DNA of 64,000 nucleotides, taken from contig NZ_FPEI01000005.1 of assembly GCF_900117415.1 (NCBI RefSeq), positions 992,001 to 1,056,000 on the forward strand. The letters run 5' to 3'. Made by a program: the position numbers and the translations under genes. How positions within the stretch are numbered: position 1 is the stretch's first letter; every line of letters begins with the position of its first letter. The notes below the pieces were generated by a model. That model was given only the letters and a program-made list of their open reading frames with translations. It searched no databases and was not told where the DNA came from. This DNA is from Hyphomicrobium sp. CS1BSMeth3 (GTDB taxonomy: Bacteria; Pseudomonadota; Alphaproteobacteria; Rhizobiales; Hyphomicrobiaceae). Positions 38,785 through 47,070 of the stretch are shown one piece after another.

Positions 38785-39131
38785 TCGCTTTTCGAGCTCC
38801 GGGCAAGGCTCCGCCGTCGGCGGAAATCGCGTTCGCCGTTACATTGTCGTCAGAGGTGAAGTGTCAGGCTGTGGCGAATATCATCGTCGTCTGCCGCGGC
38901 GGTGTCGCTGCGCGAGCGGGCTGCCGCCCGCACCCGCTTGAGGGACGTGTCCCTCAAACTCCCTCTTTTTTGGATATCGCAAGAGACGGTTGGTCCGGCC
39001 CGTGCGCGCTCGCGCATAATGATGTAGGCGGTTCTGCCGGCTGGGGTGCGGGCGATGCTGGACGCATGTTTCCGACATGGCTCGGCGTCGCGAAGTGAAC
39101 ATTGCGCGTTCCATCTCAATTTCTCCCATTC
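38785..39131 (-). other. spacer at the trbK position
   Basis: This 347-bp gap between trbJ and trbL is where trbK (entry-exclusion lipoprotein) normally lies. Two overlapping small frames exist, one starting ATGA at the trbJ stop, but neither has a lipobox or any TrbK feature and both are Arg-rich. The gap is instead occupied largely by copy A of the hairpin element. Confidence 0.6.
38905..38999. repeat. dispersed hairpin element, copy A
   Basis: A 95-bp stretch similar to copy B at 43029-43118. The first 31 nt differ at 3 positions and the last 21 nt at 2. It contains GCGGGC-tgcc-GCCCGC and a 9-bp hairpin (TTGAGGGAC-gt-GTCCCTCAA, 38938-38957), followed by a T run. Confidence 0.75.
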
Positions 39132-42100
39132 TCATCGACTTGCCGAATATCCGGATCCCGTACCAACGAAGGATTTGAAGCGCTGGCGGGCTTCGTCCTC
39201 AGTGGCGAGATCGCGGGCGCGGCTGACGGTTTCTGCGCGATGTTGCGCGGCCAGCAGTCCTTGCAGGGAGAGCGACTGTTTGACGGCGAGGCTGGTGAGC
39301 TCGTTGCCAGCCTGGGTGGCTTCCAGCGCACCGACGGCGTTGCGGGATCGCGTCATGGCATCGCCGAGCAGTCGCGTGTCCGTTTCGATGCCGTCGACGA
39401 TCTGGCCTTGCAGGAGGGCGGCGCGTTTAAGGCCTGCGTATTCCTCGCCCCACCGTGTCTTGGCATTGCGAAGCACGTCGTCGGATGACAGCGCAGCCGA
39501 GACCTGGGCCGGGAAGAGGCGTTCGTAGGTGCTTTGCGTCTGCTGGAGTTTCAGAGCGATACCGTTGCCGGAGCGGAGCTGCGTTTGGATGGCGGTCAGA
39601 GTGCGCTGGAGATCAGGAGACAGGGTGCTTCCGAGGCGCGTCAGGTTCTGATCCATGCGCAAGATCATCTGCGCCTGGTTCTGCAAGGCCCGGATTTGGT
39701 TGTTGATCTGCTCGAGCGCACGGACGGCCGACAGCAGATTCTGCTGGTAGTTTACCGGATCGAATACGGTCAGCGCATGTGCTCGGGGCGGGATGGCCGT
39801 CGAGGTCAAGAGCGCCAGCGCGATCGCGGTGAGGACGCCACGTGCCGCGCGTCGGCGCTCAGCACGGTTGGGCTTGGCCGTTAACGGGGGTGGCGCCAGT
39901 CGCTCGAGCAGATCGTCGCGGGTTGGTGCTGTCGGCGCTGGCTCCGGCGCTCCCACCGCTTCCGGCGTGTCGGATTGCGGTGACGATGCCGTCGGCAGGG
40001 TGCGTGGCAGCGGCAGCGGCGGCGGTGTCGTCCGCGGACGGGGTGCGCCGGGGAAGGACTTCAGCAGATGGGCGGCCCAGTCGAGTCCCTTGGCACGAAG
40101 GAACGTATCCGCGAAGCCGGCCTCCGAAGCTTCCATGATGACGTCATCGATCAGCTTCTGGTCGTCGGGGGACGAGGCGGCGGTGAGTGCCAGCGCTATG
40201 GGACTGAGGCCGAGCTCGAACAGCCGGTTGCCTTGCGCCGACTGCACGTAGTAGTCGCGCTTGGGCGTCGCGAGACCGAGGATCTCGATCTGGCGGCCAT
40301 TGAGGCCGAAGCGCTCGTAGACGGCACGCATCTGCGGCTCGAGCGCGCGATCATTGGGCAGGAAGATGCGCGTCGGGCAGCTTTCGATAAGGGCCGGCGC
40401 GATCACGGAGCGCTCGATGTCGGCGAGCGACTGTGTGGCGAACAGAACGGCGACGTTCTTCTTCCGCAGGGTCTTGAGCCATTCGCGTATGCGCGCCGCG
40501 AACATCGGTTCGTCGAGAAAGGTCCAGGCCTCGTCGAGGACGAGCAGCGTCGGCCGGCCGACGAAGCGCGCCTCGAGCCGGTGGAAGAGATAGGTGAGCA
40601 CGGGCGGAATCAGCCGCTTGTGCTGCATAAGAGGCTCCATCTCCACATGCAGGACATCGGTGAGCGCCAGGTTCTCGGTTGCGCCGTCAAGCAAGCGGCC
40701 GTAGGGACCTTCAAGCGTGTACGGCGCCAGTGCCTGGCTCAATGCACTCGACTGCACGAGCACGGCGAGGCCTGTCAGCGTGCGTTCTGTTTTCGGCGCC
40801 GAGGCGAGGCTCTTCAGGGCGGTCCACAACGCATCCTTGATCTCGGGCGTGATCGTCACGCCTTCGTTGGTGACGAGACCGCTGACCCATTCGAGCGCGA
40901 AGGCGAGTTCGCCGGGCTCGTCGATGCGCGCGAGCGGCTGCAAGGACAGCGTGCCCTCGAGGCCCAGCTCGATGCTCTCACCGCCCATGGCGAGGGATGC
41001 CGCGCGCGCCGACCTGCCACGATCGAAGATCGCGACCTGGGCGCCGATGAAGCGGCGGAACTGGAGAGCCAGGAGGGAAAGAAGAACCGATTTGCCGGAT
41101 CCGGTCGGGCCGACGACGAAGGCGTGCCCGACGTCGCCGCTGTGCAGGTCGAGCCTGAACGGGGTCGCGCCGCGCGTCTCCGTCATCATCAGCGGTGGTG
41201 CATCGAGATGGCGGTTGCGCTCCGGCCCGGCCCACACCGCCGAAACCGGCATCATGTGTGCGAGGTTCAGCGTGTGCACAATCGGCTGCCTCACGTTGGC
41301 ATAGGGGTTACCGGGCAGCGAGCCGAGCCAGGCCTCGACGGCATTCAAGGTCTCTCGGATGGTCGTGAACCCACGACCGTTGATGATGCGCTCCAGTGCC
41401 AGGAGCTTCTCGTCGGCGCGTTTGGGATCAGCATCGCCGACGATGAGCGTCTTCGTCAGGTAGCCGAATGCGACATCGTCAGCGCCAAGTTCTTGCAGCG
41501 CCTCGTCCGCATCGGCCGCTTTGTTGTCAGCGTCCGAGTCGACGAGCGCCGTCTCGCGGTTGGACAAGACTTCGCGCAGAATGGCAGCGACCGACTTGCG
41601 CTTGGCAAACCATTGGCGTCGGAGCTTGGTGAGCTGCTTGTTGGCCTGGATCTTGTCGAGGGCGATCCAGCGCGTCGTCCATCGATAGGCAAAGCCGAGA
41701 TCATTGAGCGCGTCGAGCAGGCCAGGTGTCGTCGTGTTCGGGAAGCCCGTCACGGTCAGCAGGCGCAGGTGCTGGCGGCCGAGCTTCGGCTCGACGCCGC
41801 CGAGGAACGGCGTATCGCACAGGATGGCATCGAGGTGCGTCGGAACGGTCGGCACCGCCACCGGATGACGCTTCTCCGAGATCGTGCCGTGCAGATAGGC
41901 GAGCGTCTCGGCATCGTCGAGCGCTACGGCCTCGGGAAGGATCGACGCCAAGAGCTCCAACGCCCGCGTCGTCTCGGTCTCGAACCAGGCGAGCTGACCC
42001 CAGACATCGGCCTCGTCGCTGTAGCCTTCCTGACGCTCATAGAGCAGCCGCTCAACGCGGCCGTGATGCTCGGGCGGCGGCAGATAGAGAAGCGTCAGAT

Positions 42101-42458
42101 AATACCGGCTCTCATGATGTGCGCCGTCGGCCGAGAAGGCCGCATACCGCTCCTGGTCAACAAGCCACGAGGCGGCGTCGGCAAAACGATGGCCAGGATA
42201 CTGGTTTGCGGGCACGCGCTCGGCCTCGAAGAACAAGGCCCAGCCCTCGCCGAAGCGGCGCAGCACGTTATTGAGGCGCGCCGAGACGGCAACGAGCTCC
42301 GCATCCGTCGCGCTGTCGAGATCGGGACCGCGGTAACGGATCGTGCGCTGGAAGGACCCGTCCTTGTTCAGCACGATGCCGGGCGCGACGAGGCAGGCCC
42401 AGGGCAGGTAGTCGGCAAGGCCGGTCGTAGTCTTTCGATACTCGGCGAGGTTCAGCAT
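39132..42458 (-). CDS. trbE: fused TrbE (VirB4 ATPase) and TrbJ (VirB5-like) protein
   Basis: A 1108-residue frame. Residues 1 to about 815 are TrbE: Walker A GPTGSGKS at 450-457 and Walker B LLVLDEAW near 640. A Pro-rich linker follows (PPPLPLPRTLP...). From about residue 872 a hydrophobic signal-like segment (VLTAIALALLTSTAIPPRAHA) leads into TrbJ: FDPVNYQQNLLSAVRALEQINNQIRALQNQ. In relatives these are two genes. The only plausible internal start I find is GTG 39956 (residue 835) with a weak GGAAG before it. If translated as one chain, the ATPase would be tethered to a periplasmic pilus component. Its start overlaps trbD by 7 bp. Confidence 0.88.
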   Translation of the reverse strand: MLNLAEYRKTTTGLADYLPWACLVAPGIVLNKDGSFQRTIRYRGPDLDSATDAELVAVSARLNNVLRRFGEGWALFFEAERVPANQYPGHRFADAASWLVDQERYAAFSADGAHHESRYYLTLLYLPPPEHHGRVERLLYERQEGYSDEADVWGQLAWFETETTRALELLASILPEAVALDDAETLAYLHGTISEKRHPVAVPTVPTHLDAILCDTPFLGGVEPKLGRQHLRLLTVTGFPNTTTPGLLDALNDLGFAYRWTTRWIALDKIQANKQLTKLRRQWFAKRKSVAAILREVLSNRETALVDSDADNKAADADEALQELGADDVAFGYLTKTLIVGDADPKRADEKLLALERIINGRGFTTIRETLNAVEAWLGSLPGNPYANVRQPIVHTLNLAHMMPVSAVWAGPERNRHLDAPPLMMTETRGATPFRLDLHSGDVGHAFVVGPTGSGKSVLLSLLALQFRRFIGAQVAIFDRGRSARAASLAMGGESIELGLEGTLSLQPLARIDEPGELAFALEWVSGLVTNEGVTITPEIKDALWTALKSLASAPKTERTLTGLAVLVQSSALSQALAPYTLEGPYGRLLDGATENLALTDVLHVEMEPLMQHKRLIPPVLTYLFHRLEARFVGRPTLLVLDEAWTFLDEPMFAARIREWLKTLRKKNVAVLFATQSLADIERSVIAPALIESCPTRIFLPNDRALEPQMRAVYERFGLNGRQIEILGLATPKRDYYVQSAQGNRLFELGLSPIALALTAASSPDDQKLIDDVIMEASEAGFADTFLRAKGLDWAAHLLKSFPGAPRPRTTPPPLPLPRTLPTASSPQSDTPEAVGAPEPAPTAPTRDDLLERLAPPPLTAKPNRAERRRAARGVLTAIALALLTSTAIPPRAHALTVFDPVNYQQNLLSAVRALEQINNQIRALQNQAQMILRMDQNLTRLGSTLSPDLQRTLTAIQTQLRSGNGIALKLQQTQSTYERLFPAQVSAALSSDDVLRNAKTRWGEEYAGLKRAALLQGQIVDGIETDTRLLGDAMTRSRNAVGALEATQAGNELTSLAVKQSLSLQGLLAAQHRAETVSRARDLATEDEARQRFKSFVGTGSGYSASR

Positions 42459-42724
42459 GAAAGCGCTCCCTTATGGCGGGCGTGACGGGACAGAACGGTG
42501 AGAAATTCGGCATCCTTCCGCGTGACCCACACCGCGAAGGCGTGGCCGACGAGCCAGATGATGAGACCGGCGATCCACAGCCTCAGGCCGAGGCCGATCG
42601 CAGCGGCGAGCGTGCCGTTGAGGATCGCGAAGCTGCGTGGTGCACCCGCAAGCAGGATCGGTTCGGTCAGCGAGCGATGTAGCGCGACTTCGAAGCCTGG
42701 AAGTGAGGTCGGTTGTCCGAGCAT
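42452..42724 (-). CDS. trbD: conjugal transfer protein TrbD (VirB3-like)
   Basis: A 90-residue inner-membrane protein. PGFEVALHRSLTEPILLAGAPR is the TrbD start, followed by two membrane segments (FAILNGTLAAAIGLGL; WIAGLIIWLVGHAFAVWV). It works with TrbE in pilus biogenesis. It lies 13 bp after trbC and overlaps trbE by 7 bp. Confidence 0.94.
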   Translation of the reverse strand: MLGQPTSLPGFEVALHRSLTEPILLAGAPRSFAILNGTLAAAIGLGLRLWIAGLIIWLVGHAFAVWVTRKDAEFLTVLSRHARHKGALSC

Positions 42725-42737
42725 GGGTGTTTCCTGA

Positions 42738-43028
42738 TCAGTCGATGAGCGCGCCGCCCGCGAAGGAGAAGAACGTCAGGAAGAACGACGTGGCGGCGAA
42801 CGCGATGGAGAGCCCAAACACGATCTGCAGCAGCCGGCGCAGACCGCCGCCCATGTCGCCGAACGCAAGGCTCAAGCCGGTCACGATGATGATCACGACC
42901 GCGATCACCTTGGCCACCGGTCCCTCGATAGACTCGAGGATGCGCTGCAGCGGCGCTTCCCACGGCATGCCGGAGCCGGCGGCCGTGGCGGGTGTGACGA
43001 TCAGCATGGTGATGACGAAAGCGAGCAT
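42738..43028 (-). CDS. trbC: conjugal transfer pilin TrbC (VirB2-like)
   Basis: About 96 residues: signal sequence (LAFVITMLIVTPATAAG), then SGMPWEAPLQRILESIEGPVAK and two hydrophobic segments (VIAVVIIIVTGLSLAFG; IVFGLSIAFAATSFFLTFF), the VirB2/TrbC pilin pattern. The frame is open back to an ATG overlapping the trbB stop (43196), and ATG 43061 is a further option. I chose 43028 because similarity to the dispersed element ends exactly there and the pilin begins there. Start confidence is low. Confidence 0.88.
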   Translation of the reverse strand: MLAFVITMLIVTPATAAGSGMPWEAPLQRILESIEGPVAKVIAVVIIIVTGLSLAFGDMGGGLRRLLQIVFGLSIAFAATSFFLTFFSFAGGALID

Positions 43029-43118
43029 TCGCTGCGCGAGCGGGCTATCGCCCACACCCATTCGGGGAGACCCCGAACCCCCTTCTTTTTGTGAACTGCA
43101 AAAGACGGGTGGTCCGGC
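43029..43118. repeat. dispersed hairpin element, copy B
   Basis: A 90-bp stretch matching copy A, between trbB and trbC. Its second hairpin is TTCGGGG-aga-CCCCGAA (43061-43077), at the same place as the copy A hairpin but with compensating base changes. It is followed by a T run and then GCAA.AGACGG.TGGTCCGGC, shared with copy A. A further GGCGGG-tgt-CCCGCC hairpin follows outside the shared part. Confidence 0.75.
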
Positions 43119-43192
43119 GGGTGTCCCGCCGGGCGGGTTGCAGGGCGGCAGCCCTGTTGCGTAGCAAGCCGTTCCGATACGTGGGCGCATTG

Positions 43193-44197
43193 TCATGCTC
43201 CGGTCGGTCCGACAGGTCGAAGGATGGGTGTTCCGAGCGGCTTGAGCTGATAGTCGCCGCTGTCATCGAGGCCGGTGAGCTCGACGAGCGCGTCAAGCCG
43301 GCGGTTACCGCCGCGGCCCGCGAGGAAGGCGATGACATCGATGGCCTCGAGGATGAGATCGCGCGGGACCGTGATGACGGACTCCTGCACGAGCTGCTCG
43401 AGACGATAGAGTCCCGCTTCGGCGGAGTTGGCGTGGACCGTCGTGATGCCGCCGGGGTGGCCGGTGTTCCAGGCCTTCAGCATGTCGAGGGCTTCTGGGC
43501 CGCGCACCTCGCCGACGATGATGCGATCAGGACGCAAGCGCAGTGTCGAGCGCACAAGGTCGGCAAGGGACGCAACCCCTGGCTTGGTCCGCAGCGCCAC
43601 GCAATCGGTGGCCGCGCATTTCAATTCGCGGGTGTCTTCCAGGATCAGCACGCGCTCGTCGCAATCGGCGACCTCGGCGAGCAGCGCGTTGACTAGTGTG
43701 GTCTTGCCGGAGGATGTGCCGCCGACGACGAGAATGTTGCGGCGCTCACGCACGGCCATCGTGAGGGCGTCGGCCTGCAAGGGCGACATGATGCGCGCGG
43801 CGACGTAGTCCTTGAGGCGGTAGAGAACGTCGGCCGGCTTGCGCACCGAGAAACACGGTGCCATGGCGACGGGCGGCATGATGCCTTCGAAGCGCTCGCC
43901 GGTCTCGGGGAGCTCGGCCGAGACGATCGGCGCACCGGCGTGCACCTCGCGATGCACATGGGCCGCGACGAGGCGGATGATGCGCTCGACCTCGGCGCTG
44001 CCAATCCTTTCGCCGCTGTCCTGGCGGCCGATGCTAGCGCGATCGATCCACAGCCGTCCGTCCGGGTTCACCATCACCTCGATCACGGTCGGGTCAGTCA
44101 AGGCGGCGGCGATCGCCGGACCGAATGCCGTTCGCAGCATCTGGCGGCGACGGCCTTGTGCCTCCAGGCTAGCGTGAAGGGATAGAAGATCAGCCAT
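43193..44197 (-). CDS. trbB: conjugal transfer ATPase TrbB (VirB11-like)
   Basis: A 334-residue secretion ATPase: N-terminal domain (VIEVMVNPDGRLWIDR), Walker A GGTSSGKT (about 160-167), Asp box (LILEDTREL), Walker B IIVGEVRG and His box (GHPGGITTVHANS). It powers pilus assembly and DNA transfer with TrbE and TraG. The start at 44197 has AAGGAGGATACAGGCC upstream. It overlaps the end of the CopG-like gene by 8 bp. Confidence 0.95.
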   Translation of the reverse strand: MADLLSLHASLEAQGRRRQMLRTAFGPAIAAALTDPTVIEVMVNPDGRLWIDRASIGRQDSGERIGSAEVERIIRLVAAHVHREVHAGAPIVSAELPETGERFEGIMPPVAMAPCFSVRKPADVLYRLKDYVAARIMSPLQADALTMAVRERRNILVVGGTSSGKTTLVNALLAEVADCDERVLILEDTRELKCAATDCVALRTKPGVASLADLVRSTLRLRPDRIIVGEVRGPEALDMLKAWNTGHPGGITTVHANSAEAGLYRLEQLVQESVITVPRDLILEAIDVIAFLAGRGGNRRLDALVELTGLDDSGDYQLKPLGTPILRPVGPTGA

Positions 44198-44735
44198 GGC
44201 CTGTATCCTCCTTGGAGTCGGTAGGCTCCTTCGCGGCAGGCACCTCGCGATAGGCGCCATTCCCGTTTCCGGCCTCCTGCCTACGCAGTGGCGCGTCGTC
44301 CGCAGCAGTCGCGAAGAGATCAGGATTGTTGCTGGTAATGGTCTCCAGCACCTCGGTTACGAGGCGGTGATCGGTGGCGAGGCGGCGGCCAACCTGGGCG
44401 ACGAACACCTGGAAGCGCTCGCGTCCGAGCAGGCGGGCGGCCTCCTGCTCGCTTTGCGGCAACGGTGGCGTGATCATCAGGAAGTAGCGGACAAACAGCG
44501 CCAGGGTCTCGGTCACGATGGCGACGTCGCGATTGACGATACCAACGACCTTGTGCAGCTCGTCGAGACGCCGGACGAGAACCTCCTCGACGCCGGGCAC
44601 CTTCTCTGGCTCGAGACATAAGCGGAGAGCTTCCTCGAGCATGGCCGACTTCGAGCCGTGCCGCTGCTCGGCAACGAGATCGAATTTGTTGGCAAGGGCG
44701 CGCGAGATGTAGAGCGCGTAACGCTTCTTGGCCAT
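44190..44735 (-). CDS. CopG-like ribbon-helix-helix protein of the trb cluster
   Basis: A 181-residue protein with an N-terminal RHH-like segment (KKRYALYISRALANKFDLVAEQRHGSKSAMLEEAL), followed by a long helical domain of unknown role. It stands between traG and trbB, the fixed position of a CopG-family gene in related elements, and may regulate the transfer operon or assist relaxosome assembly. It overlaps both neighbours (1 and 8 bp). Confidence 0.85.
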   Translation of the reverse strand: MAKKRYALYISRALANKFDLVAEQRHGSKSAMLEEALRLCLEPEKVPGVEEVLVRRLDELHKVVGIVNRDVAIVTETLALFVRYFLMITPPLPQSEQEAARLLGRERFQVFVAQVGRRLATDHRLVTEVLETITSNNPDLFATAADDAPLRRQEAGNGNGAYREVPAAKEPTDSKEDTGHG

Positions 44736-46723
44736 CAGCCCCGCGCGCCTCCCGGAAACGGCACGATCGTGTCGTCATCGTCGCGTGATGGGCCGACATG
44801 GGGTTGCGGCGCGGTTTTCGCCTCTGTCCCAAGATCGGCGAACAGGGGCAGGTCGCTAACCTGACGGGGCTTCGCTTTGGTCTTGGTGCGCGCGATCTGG
44901 CGGGTGCGGGGCGGATCTTCCTCAGCCGTTGCCGTCTCGGACCAGGCCTTGTCGAGCTTGGGATGCGTGGTGCGTGCTTTGCTCGGCCAATCGTGGGCAC
45001 GGATTGGGGGCGCGTCCGCATAACCGCCTGAGGCGAGCGTCGGTGGTGGCAGCTGGCGTGCGAGGAAGTTGCGATCGGCATAATATTGCAGCTTCCGGGC
45101 ACGGATTGGTGCCGCGCCGGAAACGAGGACAAGCGCATCGGTCGAGGGGAATTGCAGGATCTCGCCCGGCGTCAGCAGCGGCCGCGCTGTCTCCTGCTCC
45201 GACACGGTGACGTGCGATAGCCAGGCGGCGAGACGGCGGCCCGAGAGGTTCTTCTGCGCCCGAAGTTCGGTCGCGGTGCCGAGCGCATCCGAGAGACGCC
45301 GTGCCGTGCGCTCGTCGTTCGGGGCGAAGGCAACGCGGACATGACAGTTGTCGAGGATGGCGTGGTTGGGACCGTAGGCCTTGTCGATCTGGTGCAGGGA
45401 TTGGGCGACGAGAAAGGCGCGCACGCCATAGCCGGCAAGGAAGGCGAGCGAGGACTCGAAGAAATCGAGCCGGCCGAGCGCGGGGAACTCGTCGAGCATG
45501 AGCAGCAGCGGTCGATCGGACACACTATTCTTCGGTAACGTCTCGGTCAGCCGACGCCCGATCTGATTGAGGATCAGGCGCACGAGTGGTCGCGTGCGGG
45601 AAATGTCGGACGGCGGTACGACCAGATAGAGCGAGACCGGCTGCCCGGCCTGCATGAGATCGGCAATCGACCAGTCCGAGGCCGCTGTCATCGTGGCGAT
45701 GATCGGATCGCGATAGAGCCCGAGCAGACTCATGGCCGTCGAAACCACGCCGGAGCGTTCATTGTCGGCCTTGTTCATGAGCTCGCGCGCCACCGACGCG
45801 ACGACGGGATGTACGATTGGAGTCGTATCCGTGCCCAGGTGATTGGTGGTCAGCATGATCGAGAGCGCGCGCCCGATAGAGCGCGTGGGATCAGAAAGGA
45901 AGGTAGCGACGCGGGACAGCGTCTTCTCCTGCTCGGCGTAGAGAACGTGCAGGATGGTGCCGACCAGTAGCGCATGCGCGGTCTTCTCCCAGTGATCGCG
46001 TTGCTCGCGTGCGCCTTCCGGATCGACGAGGATGTCGGCGATGTTCTGCACATCGCGCACCTCCATCGCGCCTTTCCGCACCTCGAGCAGCGGATTGAAG
46101 CGCGCCGAGAGCGGATTGGTCGGATCGAACAGCAGACAATGGGAGAAGCGCGAGCGCCAGCCGGCAGTCAGCGTCCAGTTCTCACCCTTGATGTCGTGGA
46201 TGACGACCGAATGGGGCCACGTCAGCAGTGTCGGTACGACGAGGCCGACACCCTTGCCCGAGCGCGTCGGCGCTACGGCGATGACATGCTCGGAACCGTC
46301 ATGGCGCAGGTACTGGCCATTCCAGAGGCCGAGGACAATGCCCTTCTCGCTCAGCAGTTGCGCATCGCGTACATCCGCGTCGTCCGCCCAGCGGGCCGAG
46401 CCGTAGGTTGTTATTGTGTTCTTACGGCTGGCCCGCCGGGCGGCTCCCCCGACAGCGACAGCGCCGCCGGCAATCCCCCCGAAGGCGGCAACGGCGCCGG
46501 CGCGTGCGAAGACGTCTGGTGCCTGGCTGTCGAAGGCCAGCCACCAGACGAAGAGCTTCCATGGCGCGTAGAGTTTGAGTCCGAAGATCTCGCACCATGC
46601 TGCGCCGAGAGCGGGTTGAGATCCCAGCATCGCAGCGGCCCACTGTGTGGCGACCACGAGCGACGTCGCGATAAGCGTGGTAGCGATGAGACCCTGGATG
46701 ATCGCGGAGCGAAGCGGGAGCAT
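44735..46723 (-). CDS. traG: type IV coupling protein TraG (VirD4-like)
   Basis: About 662 residues: N-terminal membrane region (SAIIQGLIATTLIATSLVVATQWAAA and a second span), TYGSARWADDADVRDAQLL, Walker A VAPTRSGKGVG (about 148-158) and Walker B LLMLDEFPALGRL. TraG brings the relaxase-DNA complex to the mating pore. ATG 46723 starts at the membrane region; an upstream ATG at 46759 is less typical. No relaxase gene is adjacent, which is unusual. Confidence 0.95.
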   Translation of the reverse strand: MLPLRSAIIQGLIATTLIATSLVVATQWAAAMLGSQPALGAAWCEIFGLKLYAPWKLFVWWLAFDSQAPDVFARAGAVAAFGGIAGGAVAVGGAARRASRKNTITTYGSARWADDADVRDAQLLSEKGIVLGLWNGQYLRHDGSEHVIAVAPTRSGKGVGLVVPTLLTWPHSVVIHDIKGENWTLTAGWRSRFSHCLLFDPTNPLSARFNPLLEVRKGAMEVRDVQNIADILVDPEGAREQRDHWEKTAHALLVGTILHVLYAEQEKTLSRVATFLSDPTRSIGRALSIMLTTNHLGTDTTPIVHPVVASVARELMNKADNERSGVVSTAMSLLGLYRDPIIATMTAASDWSIADLMQAGQPVSLYLVVPPSDISRTRPLVRLILNQIGRRLTETLPKNSVSDRPLLLMLDEFPALGRLDFFESSLAFLAGYGVRAFLVAQSLHQIDKAYGPNHAILDNCHVRVAFAPNDERTARRLSDALGTATELRAQKNLSGRRLAAWLSHVTVSEQETARPLLTPGEILQFPSTDALVLVSGAAPIRARKLQYYADRNFLARQLPPPTLASGGYADAPPIRAHDWPSKARTTHPKLDKAWSETATAEEDPPRTRQIARTKTKAKPRQVSDLPLFADLGTEAKTAPQPHVGPSRDDDDTIVPFPGGARG

Positions 46724-47070
46724 GATCGGCGAGCCTTTCGGACGGAATGATCGTCGCAACGAAAGGGTCGCAAGAGAGCGCGCGCTTATTCAATCCAGTA
46801 AATTGCGCTCGATTGTGCTGAAACGTGAAGGGTCGTGCAGCCTTTGCGGCGGAATGTCGGCAGTGCCGTCCGTGCGTGCGAATGGAAGATACCAATACGA
46901 CCGTTGATCGCAAATCGAATGTGAAGCTGCAGATTCGAACGTACAGGGAAATGACAATGAGAGATGTCGATCCGCTATGATGCTTGCTGTCAGCGACGCG
47001 AGCAGCGCTCGTCCAGCGGAGCTGGAATTGCTCCGATGAATTTTATCAATGATGTTGAGTGAAGCGGCGG
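46724..47070. other. AT-richer spacer upstream of traG
   Basis: This 347-bp gap has lower GC content than its neighbours and probably contains the promoter of the traG-trb unit. Because the relaxase gene is missing here, I looked for IncP/Ti-like nick sites and found none I can support. No convincing gene is present. Confidence 0.5.

Noticed and set aside
38850-39135. Two small Arg-rich frames in the trbJ-trbL spacer as possible trbK
   Set aside because: No signal peptide or lipobox; one begins ATGA at the trbJ stop, but both run through the hairpin element.
40068-42485. An 805-codon plus-strand frame antisense to trbE
   Set aside because: It lies entirely opposite the conserved TrbE ATPase and has a low-complexity composition typical of antisense frames.
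43029-43196. N-terminal extension of trbC starting at the ATGA overlap with trbB
   Set aside because: The extra 56 residues are translated from the dispersed hairpin element and the ATG has an ill-spaced GGAG; translational coupling remains possible, so the alternative is noted in the trbC entry.
46724-47070. Possible oriT upstream of traG
   Set aside because: I looked for IncP- or Ti-like nick sequences and a flanking inverted repeat and found none I can support.
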